From Formicarius rufipectus (Eukaryota; Chordata; Aves; Passeriformes; Formicariidae): 64,000 bases of DNA. Made by a program: the position numbers and the translations under genes. Shown piece by piece: positions 1 to 11,742 of the stretch. How positions within the stretch are numbered: position 1 is the first letter of the stretch; every line of letters begins with the position of its first letter. Under the pieces are notes generated by a model. It was given only the letters and a program-made list of their open reading frames with translations. It was not told the origin of the DNA and did not search any database. The stretch spans positions 1 through 64,000 of the forward strand of contig VXAU01001761.1 in the NCBI GenBank assembly GCA_013399695.1. The letters run 5' to 3'.

Positions 1-1271
1 ATATATAAAATTCAAGCTTTATCTGAGAGTAATGTATTCTGCCCAAAGCTTTTTGCACACTCCTAAATAACATACAGGTATGTGGATTCAGTGAACAATT
101 ATTCTTTGTGCTTTCCTATCCAATTCCTTTCTTTATTTGCAGCTTTCTGTTAGGAAATACAAGGATAGTTAACTGTACCTATAACCCTTTTTCTGCGCTA
201 TGCAAGACTTTCTATCCTTGTTCTTGTCTCGTTACAACTTATTCCCCTGTACTAAGAAACACAGAACATTCTGTACCCTGTTTGTACCTCTCACTGAACT
301 CCTGCTGAATATTGTGGGTGTTGTTTACTTTCCTCAGTTAAAAAAAAAAAAAAGAAGTTTTTCTTACTTTATCACCATTATCCTACAAACTGCCAGGAAC
401 TCTTTTGCAAACTGTAAAATCAACAGCTTTGTAGATGTGCAGTCAGAACTTGAGATGGTTAGTTACAAGGTGATTTTCCATAGCAATCATCAGCTTGTTT
501 CAGAGCCCAGTTATTAGGCAAAACAGACAGTTTATTTTGTGCATATTTGCAGAATTTTATTAGGTTTTGCCAGTAGATAATTGCTGCTGATTAGTACTCT
601 CTTATCTTGTCTAAAGAAAGATCTTGTGTGGGCCACTTGCCACAGACACATTGATTGCCATAAAAAACTCTGCCTGGGTTTCAGTTATTTATCGCTGTTT
701 TCCCATGTTTAGAGGAGATGAAATAGCTTTTGACAAATGAGGGCTCTCTTAATGCTAAAAGACTGTTCAGTATTTCACCAGCTATATTGAATTTTGTTAG
801 CCCTCTTGCACGTGTCAATTATGCTCTCAAATTTTAGACTTTGCCATTACAATTAGCATTTTGACTGGCACTTTGCAGAACTGCAGGGGAACAGGATCCC
901 TGCTCGAAAGAAGCTTCCAGTCCGTGGGCTACAACAGGAGCAACCAAATGGCATGACACTGGTAAGCAGGGCAGAGAGATGCATGTGTGAAAGGCTACGA
1001 GATGCTCTGAACGTAGAACAATGTCAGCACCAATTTGCCTGTCTGAGTTGTGAACCTGTGCTGGTGCTGCAAGTCTGATGGGGAGATGTCCTTTCCTGGC
1101 TGAGCCAGTGCACTGGGTGAGGTGACAACTGGGAGCTAAGCCACTGCTGACATATGTCATGAGAACATGGGCCAGCTGGTGTGCTCAGTGGCTGTGTGAA
1201 ATGCACAGCCTCCCTCCTTAAACCAAAAGAAGTGTAATGGCATAAATCACTGGGTGAAGGATTTTATGTCA
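1..1271. other. Unique AT-rich non-coding stretch
   Basis: No gene, RNA or transposon is recognised here. A short A-run lies near 340-353. The part from about 840 to 1200 is somewhat richer in G+C. It contains one cryptic exon-like segment (acceptor before about 880, donor-like GTAAGC near 961), which was judged too weak to call. Confidence 0.5.
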
Positions 1272-1796
1272 GTCCCAAAAACAAATACAGGCTGGGTAGA
1301 GAATGGATTGAGAGCAGTCCTGAAGAGGAGGACTTGGGGTTTTGGTTGATGAGAAGCTCAACATGACCCATGAGGTGCAGTTGCAGATCAGAAAGCCAGA
1401 CATGTCCAGGGCTCATCAAGAGCCATGTGGCCAGCATGTCAAGGGAGGGGATTCTCCCCTCTGCTCCACTCTCATGAGACCCCATCTGGAGTACTGTGTC
1501 CAACTCTGGGGACCCCAAATAAGGACATGATCCTGTTGGAGTGAGAACAGATGAGGCCCATGAAGATGATCAGAGGGATGGAGCATCTCTTCCTGGAAGA
1601 CAGGCTCAGAGAGTAGGGCTTCTTCAGCCTGGAGAAGAGAAGGCTTCAGGATGAGCTTCTAGCAGACTTCAGGTACCTACAGGGGTCTATAGAAAAGCTG
1701 AAGTGCGACTTTTGACAAGGGCAGGACAAGGAGTGACATCTTCAAACTGATAGAAGGCAAGTTTAGGCTAGATATACGGAAGACACTTGTACTAAG
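1272..1796 (+). mobile_element. CR1 LINE fragment (3' part of the reverse transcriptase ORF)
   Basis: The translated plus strand shows the conserved C-terminal CR1 ORF2 block, including the residues MRPHLEYCVQLWGP near 1470-1515. This is the signature TLVRPHLEYCVQFWAP-type segment of avian CR1. It is followed by matches to the later RERLFLE- and FRLDIRK-like parts. The frame is broken by indels and the 5' end is missing, as is usual for CR1. The terminal CR1 octamer repeat is not seen; the match fades near 1796, where a CpG-rich island begins. The copy is dead. It is closely related to the minus-strand copy at 9.1-9.5 kb. Confidence 0.85.
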
Positions 1797-1829
1797 GAGA
1801 TGCTTGGGAAACGGAGCCTGCCAGCTAAA

Positions 1830-2450
1830 CATCCAGGTCTGGAGCGGGAAGCGAGCAAAGGAGAGATTAGCTGCGAGAATCGCCACAAAACGCCTCCGGT
1901 TACCTTGCCCGTGAGGTGCGGGCTGTGCGGTGCCGGGGAGCCCGTCCCGGTCCGACACGAGGTGGCAGCAGCCGCTCGCGTTTGGGCAGCGCCGGCTCTG
2001 CGGGGTCCGCCGTGCCGCCGGCGTGGGTCTCGTAAAGGTGTTTTCCACCTCATTTTCCAGCCATTTTGTGGAAGTCAATGTTCCGATGAAGGGGGGAGAA
2101 ACAGGCCTTTTGTAATCGGTCTGCGTTTAACTGTTTTGTACAGTGGGGGCCGAGCTGGGTCGTACTCCGAGCTCGGTTAGGGCTCCACTCAAGCCGGTCA
2201 TGTCCCTTGGACGCGACGCAGTTAGAGAGAAAATTAAAATCCCACTCAGGAAAACTGCTCAGCTTCAAACCGCAGATCTGAGGGGGTCGCTGCTTGTCAA
2301 ATGCCATGTGCAGGGGAGATGTGACTGAAACTCAGGGATGTGCTTCTGCTGGGAGTGCACGGAGAGCATCGGCAGCAAGGCGGGCGGCACCGCAGAAAGT
2401 GATCCTACCCCACCATCGCCTTCCCTGTGCCCGCGGGGGAGGTACGGCCC
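1830..2450. promoter_or_regulatory. Isolated CpG-rich island, candidate promoter or insulator
   Basis: About 600 bases with dense CpG dinucleotides (for example around 1914-2030, 2150-2220 and 2345-2445), in a background that is otherwise AT-rich and CpG-poor. It contains a strong CTCF-like motif at 1955-1968. No open frame with coding features crosses it: the apparent frames on both strands are long because the sequence is GC-rich and they resemble nothing I know. It may be the start of a non-coding transcript, an insulator, or the first exon of an unrecognised gene. Direction cannot be told. Confidence 0.55.
1955..1968 (+). promoter_or_regulatory. CTCF-like binding motif
   Basis: ACACGAGGTGGCAG matches the vertebrate CTCF core (CCACNAGGTGGCAG-type) at every fixed position except the first. 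It lies inside the CpG island. Occupancy is inferred from the motif only. Confidence 0.5.
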
Positions 2451-4995
2451 GTTTAATATTTTGATTTAAATTCTGTTTTTCTAATACTTCTCATTTACTT
2501 GCCGTGTCAGAGAACACCCCACATCCACTGACTTCAGTGGAATTCAGCCCGTGTTTTTATACCTTTGTCCAATTGCAATATCGCCTTTCATTGAGGAACT
2601 CTTGTAATTGGAAGGGCATGTGAAAATATATTGTATTATACAGCTACTTCCAGCACAAACAGCTCAACCCGTCTTGTAGAGTTTGAATAAATCTTCAGAT
2701 CAAGTTCACCTCCTGAATGACCCATAGATCAGTCCTGAGCTCTGCTGTGGTATTCAATTATTTATTCATGATGTTTTCCCCATTCTCATGACAAAAGAAA
2801 GATTTAAAGAGCCATTATGGTGTTTATGGAAGTGTTAACCAATTAAAAGCTCAAGGTTGCATGCTATTTCTTCTGAACAACAAAGTGAAAAAAATCAGGA
2901 GAATGATTGATACAGTTAATATATTTATTGGCATTAGTACATTCTCTTTTATTGCTGGGACCAGGGTGACATCATTCATCATAAAGACAGCATAATTGTC
3001 TCTGAATGTTATAAAAGGTGAAATTCATTCTCCTGGAAATTAAAGAGAACATTGCAAAGCTTCAGTTTAAAAAAAAAAAAGNACAGATGTACTGGCTTTA
3101 TATTTCTGACCATAAACCTGGAATAAAGCTACTGAGAATTAGTCCAAGATGAAGATTGTAATTCAATAACCTGAAATTAGTTTAGGTGTTCCTCTAATCT
3201 CGTTTTTCATGGTGTAGGACTATTCATCATAAAATCTGTTTTCCTTCATTGGCAGTATTTCAGCTGTCTACTCACTGAATGAAAACAGTAAAGGAGTGAA
3301 GACACCAAATGAAATATATGCTATTTGTTCTGGCAGAATTATCTCACTCTCAGCAAAGCAAAGTAGACAGAGCAGCATCTTCTACCTGGTCTTTGTTCCC
3401 CATATTCAGAACAACTCTGATCCCTTATTCCCCATTTTATTATGCAAGTTTGGCTTTAGGAACGGGCCTTGACACCCTGACAAAGTGTCTCTTTCATGAG
3501 ATTTTAAATTTACTTAGATTTTGTCTCCCTGGGTAATTTGTTGTCTACAGGGAGACTCTGAAGACCTCTGTGCTATTCCTTTGAAGATAACTCTGCCAGT
3601 CTTGCCTGCATCAAGTAAATCTCATGCTGTGAGTCTGGATGGAGTCCTCTTCCAGTCTGATGCTGTCTAAGAAATGGGATGCAAAAATACAGAGGACGGA
3701 CAGGAAAAAGGCTGAAGGTTCTTACGCAAGACTCTACAGGTTCCACTAAAGCTGCATGTTCCTCCTTGCCTGAGCAAACCTTTCCAGACCTGTCTCATGC
3801 TCTCACTGTGTTTGCCGTGGGAGTGTCATCCATACATGTTACCCATGGGGAGGGAAGCTCCCATTGCAAGATGGTCAGCACAGTTTTTCGTGTTGTAAAT
3901 CAAGGTGGATATTCCCAGTGATTTAGAACTAGCCTTCTGAATTATGCAATAGCTGTGTATGCCTGGCTTAATCCAAGTATGTTTAAAATTAGCCTTTAAT
4001 CTTATGCAATTCCCAATGTTCCCAAAAATGAAATTGTCAGTGCGAACCAGACCAGCTAAGCAGTATTAATTAACACCAGGAGAAAATCACAAAATATTCT
4101 CTTTGATCATTACTTGAAGACATTTTGTGCTCACCTTTAATTTCCTCTCCTGATTTGAAATACCAAGTTCAGGTTTTTGTTAGAATAATAATTAAACAAT
4201 CTAGTCTGTGCATATACATTGTTTATCTGAATGACACTAATTAGTGCCTACGTTAAGGGACTAATTGAGGTTAAACCTTCAAGGGAGTAGCCCTTAGATC
4301 CTTTGGAGGCAAAAATTTCTATTAAACATGATGGTGTCTACCCAAATCTCTACTCCTCATTGTTTTCGATTTCGTCAAAAGAATCTTTAAGTCTGTTTTC
4401 AGTTTCTCATTTCAAAAGGTACAGCTTCTTAAACACTTCTGTAAGGGTTTCTCTGCCCTGTAAATGTTCAGTAAGTCACCAAAAAGGTTCAGACTAAATG
4501 GACTTCTCAGCTGATGTTCACTGCAGGGTGCCCTGATAGGACTGATCAGATGGAGGAGGCAGAGACGCTTCCCCATTAGGTGTCCAGCCCCTGAATTAGA
4601 AATGGCAAGAGGAAGGGGATGCCATTGGCATTTTCCCTCAGGAAACTCCCTTCAGGAGGTATTGCACCTCCACTCTCTGTACTTGAAGTGGGGCCAGGCT
4701 GTCCAGCTGTACTGCGCAGCCTTCACCACTGAGCAGATAGGGTATCACAGCCACGCTGCGAGCATGCCCTGGCTTTATCTTTACATGTAAGTGAGAAGCG
4801 TAAGAGGAGTCTCACCACGGATGCATGGAGAAGGCAACAACGTTTTACTCTTTTATCTAAAAAGTAAACAAAGGAGGCAGTCTGCCCTTAAATCCAGAGG
4901 CAATTAATCTGGAGTGAGCAAAAAGGAACTTGCACTGTGTCTACCCTATACTATAGCCAAAATTTTGAGATGTGGAGAAAAAACACAGTGCAGTA
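2451..4995. other. AT-rich non-coding stretch
   Basis: No recognisable gene or transposon. One unresolved base lies at 3082 next to an A-run. The segment at about 2880-3060 is AT-rich and lacks repeats, so it could be a conserved non-coding element; this cannot be judged without an alignment. Confidence 0.4.
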
Positions 4996-5077
4996 CCAAA
5001 AAAAACCAAAACAAACAAACAAACAAAAAACAAAAACAAAAAAAACACAAAAACAAACAAACAAACAAAAAAAAACC
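4996..5077. repeat. (AAAC)n-type A-rich simple repeat
   Basis: Runs of A interspersed with single C give repeated CAAA and CAAAA units over about 80 bases. The open frames here (Lys/Asn/Gln-rich on plus, Phe/Leu/Cys-rich on minus) are artefacts of the repeat. Confidence 0.95.
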
Positions 5078-7950
5078 TAATATGGGGTCAAGTCTTTCCC
5101 CTTCTGAGAAAATCTGAAGTAATTGCATTACCCGGTGCGGCTATTCCAGGTTTTAGCACATACAGTCCCTGACTAAACATGGACTCTGCAGCTGTCCTTG
5201 TTGGGATAATGATTACAGGAGATAATCTTCATGTTTCAAGAAGCATTGCTGACAGAACTCAGGGAGAAATTCCTTCTCTCTCTCTCACAGTAGCCAGAGT
5301 ATTTCATAGCTATCCAGATGCATTATGAGAACTTTATGTCTTTCTCTAAAACAAATGGTGGAAAGCATTGTCAGAGAAAGCACAGATGGATTGTGTTTCT
5401 CACTGCCGTGTATCACTATGGTTAGCTCAAGATTAAATTTCTCTTTTGTATTTAGGCAATCTTGCTTTTATTTTCTTACTAATAGCAGCTGGAGGAAAAA
5501 TGCTATAAATCTGTTTATTATGTATTCACCACACGACTGCTTGGTATTTCTTATAGTCTGCTCTAGTTCTGCTGTCGTTTAAATCATGGATTGAACTCAG
5601 TGTTAGTTAACAAAGTCGGGGCCTGTTTGATGGTCCACCCCCTACTCCATCCGTGATCAGATCACAGAAGTGCAGGACAGGAGGAGACAAGGTTACAAGC
5701 ACCAGCACTGTTTCATATTGACTCTTTTACTGCCTCCGTGTCTGTGCTCAGTTCTTCGCTAACTCCTAAAGATTTACATCCCAATCCATCCAAATCATTG
5801 TGCTAGGTTAACCTTGACAAAGCTGTATCCTGCAGTACTGAATTTAAAGTTAGAAAAATTGAGTTTGTTCTTACATAGCTTAGCGATTTCTTTTCCAAAC
5901 ATGCCACATTCAATAGCAACACACAGCAAAGTTTCCTCCTGTAGACATTACCAAGAGGAAGGTGAACAAATAAGTGAAAGTGCTGTAGCTTTACTCAGTG
6001 AAGTAAAAGTATATCCTGATAAGGATGTTTAAGACATACAGAACAGAGGAACTCAGGTACAGTTGCACTGCGTCTGACTGAAATTGTTGTGCTCTTTCTG
6101 TTAGAAGTCAAAAACAGAGTAGTTATTAAGCTTTATGTGTTTGCTGCTAGACAGAAAATAAATACCCTCAGTTGCTTTCATAATAAATAATTTATTATCC
6201 ACCATTTCAAGCCACATACCAGCTGCTGATTATTCAAGTTCTGTAATTGTTTCAGTTCTTAACACATACCAACCATTAATCTCAAATAACAATAACCATT
6301 TAATAACCTTTATTACCAAAGAAATAGATACAATTGCAGGAACTTTCTCTTCCAGCAGGTCCTAAGAAGTGCTGCATCACAGAGTACAAATGCTTAAAAA
6401 TTTAGGTGCTTGTGACAATGGCTGTTAAGTTCTATTTCTGTGTGTGCATTTGCAGACACCCTGCTCGGTTCTGTAACAAGCAATATCTCTGTCAAGAGCC
6501 TGTAGGTGCTGCCACACTACAAATAAACAGGGACCTAATGCTGTACTTGTTTCATTGTTCAAAAGAGAGTAATCTTTATTATACGTAAACTGGTATTCTA
6601 GCAGAGTTTTAAACAGGTACTGAGAAACAGTCTTTTTTCTTGGCAACTCTTTGGCCAACAGTTTAATTGTAATAATTTCTCAGAAAAATAAAAAATCCAC
6701 TCATCAACATCCCTTATGAAAGGCAAAACCTCTTAAATACATGGTATGTACCAATGTCAGTGTATTTTTTTTTTTAATTATAGAAAGGTTAAAACAGATG
6801 ATTAACATTCAACTTCAATTTGAAGCAATTTTCTGACCTACCAAATCTCATCTGCATATAGAAATTTGGTCATCTTTAATGCTTGCAGGGAGGTCTCCTT
6901 CTTTCCCTCACAATTTCAAAAGTTCATCAGCTACAAGGACTGGAAGTTGATGGAAATCATTTCAGTCTAGACAGGGAGACAGGTTTACTGCAACTGTTAG
7001 TTTAAAAAAAAATTTCCAGTGGTGTTTTTTATTTGTAGACCAAAGACTTAAAAAAAATAAAGGAAACCTTGCCCACCAGCAACTCTCAAGGATTTTGCTT
7101 TAGTGCCCCATCCCTCAGATGGGATAAGCAGCACAACTTCAAAGGGATCCTGATTTACACTGAGGACCAGTTCTGAAAGCACTGCTCAGGGGGCACTCAG
7201 GGGGTGCCACTCAGTATTCAGATGCAGCTGTACTCCAGACCTAGGGGCTGATTACCCACCCCTGTGATCTGTGGTAAGACTTGTTTCCATTATCTCATAG
7301 ATAAGCATGCAGAAAACCTGTAGAAATTGTTTTTGCATTAAAAAACCCAACTTCATTTACATACATGTTAGTCATAACTATAACTGCAGCAGCAAATCTT
7401 TGGACATGCTGAGTCCGGGTGACTTATATCATGCCAGCATCAGTTTCCAGCCTGACACAGTGTCACCATAGCCTGCTCTGAGCCCAGCACTGTCAATTCC
7501 AGGGAGCTGTCCAAGAAGGAGCTGGCAGTTTCGCGTGGGAAAGGGCAGTTGCCACCCACCAGCGCTGTTATAATTTATGGTTTGGCGAGGGGGAGAGGGG
7601 AGCCTTGTTTCTAATTTGAATTCATCTGCCTCTTGGTAAAATCCTGCTCTTGAGATTTAGGAGTCTTCTGGAGTTTGCTTTGAGGACGGGTGTAAATTTG
7701 GTCTCAAACATGAAAGAACATCAGAAGGTGTGCCTCCCTGGATGGCAACTTAAATTTTTTCTTTCCACATCAGAGCTCCTGCATCTGAAGAGATGAGGAG
7801 TTTGGTCTGCAGCTAAGGCCAGGATTTGGCAGAGAAAAGCTTGGCAGGACAGAAAACTTATTTCCTAATATTAACTTATGAGAAAAATTTTGGTTCTCTT
7901 ATGTCTATTAATACAAGGAATACATTTATTAGATGAAATTATTCTATTTA
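5078..7950. other. AT-rich non-coding stretch
   Basis: No gene or transposon recognised. A 19-base AT-only near-palindrome lies at 6180-6198 (9-base arms around one base). Open frames are short and do not look coding. Confidence 0.4.
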
Positions 7951-7998
7951 GGAAAACAAAACAAAACAAAACAAAAAAAAAAAAAAAAAATAAAAACT
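7951..7998. repeat. (AAAAC)n and poly-A simple repeat
   Basis: Four or so AAAAC units pass into an uninterrupted A-run of about 20 bases. Confidence 0.9.
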
Positions 7999-9084
7999 TC
8001 ACCAATCTTTCCCTTCCAGACTTAGAAAAACCTGTTGTAACTCCTCACTTATCTTTATCAGCCTAACCACGATGTGTCCATGCAGAAGATAAATGCTGTT
8101 ATTATTTAAAATTCCTAGCACCAACTTCCAAAAATGCTGACAAGTCACTACTCCCAAGAAGATGTATAGTGGTTAATTAAAAATGAAACATGCAGAAGTC
8201 ATTCAGTAGATTGCAATCAACAGGATTCACTGAATGAACGCTTTGTTCCTCACTGCTGAGGCAGGTTTTTCTCCAACCCTTCCACCTTCTCTCAGAGGGA
8301 TGTTGGGATAAAGATGAGCACAAAATAAAACAAATGAACAAATGTGGCTTCGGGCTCAGAAGCAAATAAATCATCTTTCACAGCCAGGCATTTGGAGATA
8401 CACAATTCCACCTTTTTCAGAGCTGTGTTGCCAGCCAGGGAGGAGGTTTGCTCATTTTATTTAACCTTGAGTAGAAAACATAACAAACTGAAGAAACTCA
8501 CAATAAGCAAAGGGAAGTGATGATGCACCTTGAGGTATGAGAGGGTGCCCCACACAATGTAGTATGGAACTGGGGACACTCCACTCAGCAAGCCACCTGC
8601 CAGAGACCCTCTGTGAGCCAAGGAGAAGCCTCTCAAGGGGGTCCATTTTCCCAGCACTGGGCAGGAATGCCTGGGTGTAATAAGACATCTCTGTACATCA
8701 GAGATGGTTTTGATCCAGTCTGTCCATGGTTGCTGCAGTGATGTGTGGGCAGCTCTGCTGCTAGTGCAAGGGGTGACCAGCTCTTGCAGATACAGGGAGA
8801 CATTCCCTCTGCCTTTATTAGCATTGCCTGGTACCACAGGGACCAGCTCACACAGGGCGAGTGGAGGAAGAAGGAAAATGACTAGAAATGAAGCTATGAT
8901 CTCTGTTTCATGTCCTCAGAAATGCTCCCAGAAAAGGGCAAAGCTCTAGTGGGTAAAGCCAGCCCAGAGAACACACAAAGTTCTCACCAACACATCAGAC
9001 TTTCGTGGACTCTGGTAAAATACACCATTTCTTAAGAGTGATGTCTGGAGGCAACAGGTGGATGTCTCCACGTGTCACTATGTG
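7999..9084. other. Non-coding stretch before a CR1 copy
   Basis: No gene recognised. The segment from 8460 to 8950 is moderately GC-rich and open in several frames on both strands, but none resembles a known protein. Confidence 0.4.
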
Positions 9085-9545
9085 GAGCCTCCCTCCACCT
9101 GCTGATCATGTTCCTTTCGATGCAGCTCAGGAGGTGGTTGACTTTCTGGACTGCAAGCACACATTGCCAAGTCGTATTGAGCTTCTCATCAACCAACATT
9201 CCCAAGTCATTCTTCTCAGAGCTGCTCTCAATCCATTCTCTGCCCAGCCTATATTTGTGCTTGGGGTTGCCCTGGGACAGTCACAGGACCTTGCCCTTGG
9301 CCTTGTTGAACTTCATGAAGTTTGCATAGTCCCATCTGTCCAGCCTGTCCCTGTCCCTCTGGATGGCATCGCTTCCCTCCAGAGTGTGGGCTGCACCACA
9401 CCGCCTGGTAAGGGTGGCAAACTTGCTGAGTATGCACCAGATCTCACTGTCTTTGTCATCAACAAAGATGCTGAACAAAGCCAGTCCCAATACCAATCCC
9501 TGAGAAGCAACACTCATCACTGGTCTACAGTTAGGACACCTTCTA
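9085..9545 (-). mobile_element. CR1 LINE fragment (reverse transcriptase domain)
   Basis: Read on the minus strand, the translation carries a degraded CR1 reverse transcriptase block. Near 9440-9500 it has SQGLVLG, corresponding to the family PQGSVLGP, then FSIFVDD, then LSKFA. It continues with AIQRDRDRLDRW and FMKFNKAKGKVL, which match the CR1 pattern of IQRDLDRLERW and LMKFNKGKCKVLHLG. The catalytic FADD motif is lost (FATL), so the copy is inactive. Both ends are truncated, and no terminal octamer is seen at the low-coordinate end. The 212-codon plus-strand frame over this region is its antisense shadow. Confidence 0.9.
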
Positions 9546-11337
9546 GATGTAGAAAAGAAAAAATGAGCAGTAGATGGACAAACAGTGCACCTGTAACACC
9601 TTCATTTTTGAATTTCCCCTATTCCTCTGGCAGCTGTAGATAGATATGTTGTTTGGTCTGGGGTTTTGAAGGGGAAGGGGGTTTTAAGATCCATTAACCA
9701 GGAGTATACAGATGTATCTTATTAAAGCAGCAGTTTGTCATGAGTTTATGTCAGTTCCAGCCAATGGAGGCAAGAGCACCACTGAACCAGGCAGCCTAGC
9801 CCTGCATTTTTCCTGTCTCCTTTTAGTGCTGAATCTTTATCACACAGCAAGCCTACCATGGAAAACACAACTTTTCTGTTACCCATTTTATTGTTTTAAA
9901 CAAGGTCATGAGAAACAGAGGATGCTGTTCATCACACATGATGTGCTCCAGGGAGGTAAATTTCAATGCACTGTTGGGATAAAGTAAGGACAGCATTTAT
10001 TAACTCAGCTGAACCTCTTCACCTGGCACAGGCTGAATTGCCCATGATGCCATAAATTTCAGGGAATGGGGAGCTAAAGCACTGAAGATACTGTGTTCGC
10101 ATTGGATACTGCAGCTGAAACTCTGCTTCATAATCCTCCCAGCCATACTCAACAACTTCTCCAGCAAAGCAGTCTTATTTTTCTAACTGTAAAGGGAATA
10201 AGGCAGGGTTTTCATCATATTTAAATTTAGTGCCCTTTCTTCTAGGAAAAAATTATATGATTTCCAGATGCATTCACAATTTAGATTTTTCATTAGAATA
10301 TATTGTATAGTATTATATTGTTGTAAAGTGTTTCATTCTAAATGAGTTTATGAGTACTCTGTAAGGAAACATATTCTGGTTTTCATTATTCAACTTCAAA
10401 ACAATGTTCCTGTTTTTATCTAAAACAAATAACTAGTGTAGGGGGGAAGAAAAGCATTTGTTGGGTGTAGCAAAGGTTTTTTCAGGTACCACAGTTTCAT
10501 CTCTCCATTTTCTGTTATTATTTGATTACTTATGATTTCTCTTCTATCAGTAACACTCTCTGATCTGTACCATAATAGCACTTTCTTCTCTGAGTGGTTT
10601 ATGTCCAAACGAAGATAAAATGTGCTCGAAAATTCAGAAATGAATCTTTATATCTGTGGAGTTTTGATGGAGAAAAATTTGTTCTATTTAGATACAGAGA
10701 TTTCTCTGAGTGCAGCCATAAAAATACCTCCTCTGACATTTATAATGTTTTTTTGTTTGGTGTTATGAAATAATAACTAAGGCACAAACAACTTTGTGAC
10801 CTGGAGCTCTGAAGATCTTTCTCCATCAAAATAGAGAAAAAGGAGTGATGGCAACTAGGGAACTGAAGAGCAAGGCCAGCATATCATTACTGACAAAGAA
10901 TATATGTAGAATAGGAGGAATCCACCTGGAAGAACTGTGCTGCACTGGTGAAAGGGAAAAAGAGTTAAATGTAACAGAGTGTGCAGAGGAAGTTAATATC
11001 CATGGAGATGAGTGGTATGTTTAGACTGACAGATGAAAAAGAAAGTCTTGCCAGACATTAGATGAATTAGAGTAGGATGACACAAGTATATATGGGATAT
11101 TTTTTTTAGCCTTCCTTTTTCACTTCTACTGTTTTTCAGTTAAGCTCAATTTTCCCTTACACAATATTTGCAATCTCAACCCCAGTTGAACAAGGCTTCC
11201 TCCAGGCTTCCACAAGCAGTTTTTCAGACAGAAGGACTTACCTTCAGGTATGGGAATGCTGGAAATCATGTCCTTCCTCTTGGGCTGAGTGCTCAACTTC
11301 CATCTAACACAAGATAATACTTACCATGGTGAACTGA
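9546..11337. other. AT-rich non-coding stretch
   Basis: No gene or transposon recognised between two minus-strand CR1 fragments. Confidence 0.4.
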
Positions 11338-11742
11338 CAGAATCACAGAATATGCCAAGTTAGAAGGGACTCACAAGGGTCATTGTGTCCAACTTCTAGC
11401 CCAGCACAGGACCATCCCCAAGAGTCACACCATCTGCCTGAGAGTGTCATCCAAATGCTTCTTGAACTCTGTCAGGCTGTGACCCCTGCCCTGGGGGAGC
11501 CTGTTCCAGTGCCCAAACACCTTCTGGGTGAAGAACCCCTTTCAAATAACCAGCCCATACCTCCACTGACACAACTTCAGGATATTCCTGTGGGTTCTGT
11601 CATTGGTCACAACAGAGAGGAGATCAGTGCCTGCCCCTCCTCTTCCCCTCAAGGGGAAATATTAGGCTGTGATTAGGTCTCCTCTCAGTCTCTTCTTCTC
11701 CAGGCTGAACAGACCAAGTTATCTCAGCTGCTTCTGATATGA
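11338..11742 (-). mobile_element. CR1 LINE 3' end, minus strand
   Basis: The low-coordinate end begins with the CR1 terminal motif in reverse (CAGAATCACAGAAT at about 11339). Familiar reverse-complement CR1 3' sequence follows: a TCCAACTTCTAGCC-like segment, CCTGTTCCAGTGCCCAA near 11501, and TCTCCAGGCTGAACAGACC near 11698. The 5' part is missing. The copy covers the very end of ORF2 and the 3' UTR. Confidence 0.93.

Noticed and set aside
872..970. Exon-like segment on plus (acceptor near 877, GTAAGC near 961)
   Set aside because: One open frame exists, but the product is unfamiliar and there is no neighbouring exon in a matching phase.
1677..2180. Open frames across the CR1 and CpG-island junction
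   Set aside because: They merge CR1 sequence with GC-rich DNA and resemble no protein. No coding signature beyond base composition.
9005..9643. 212-codon open frame on the plus strand
   Set aside because: It is the antisense shadow of the CR1 reverse transcriptase fragment on the minus strand.
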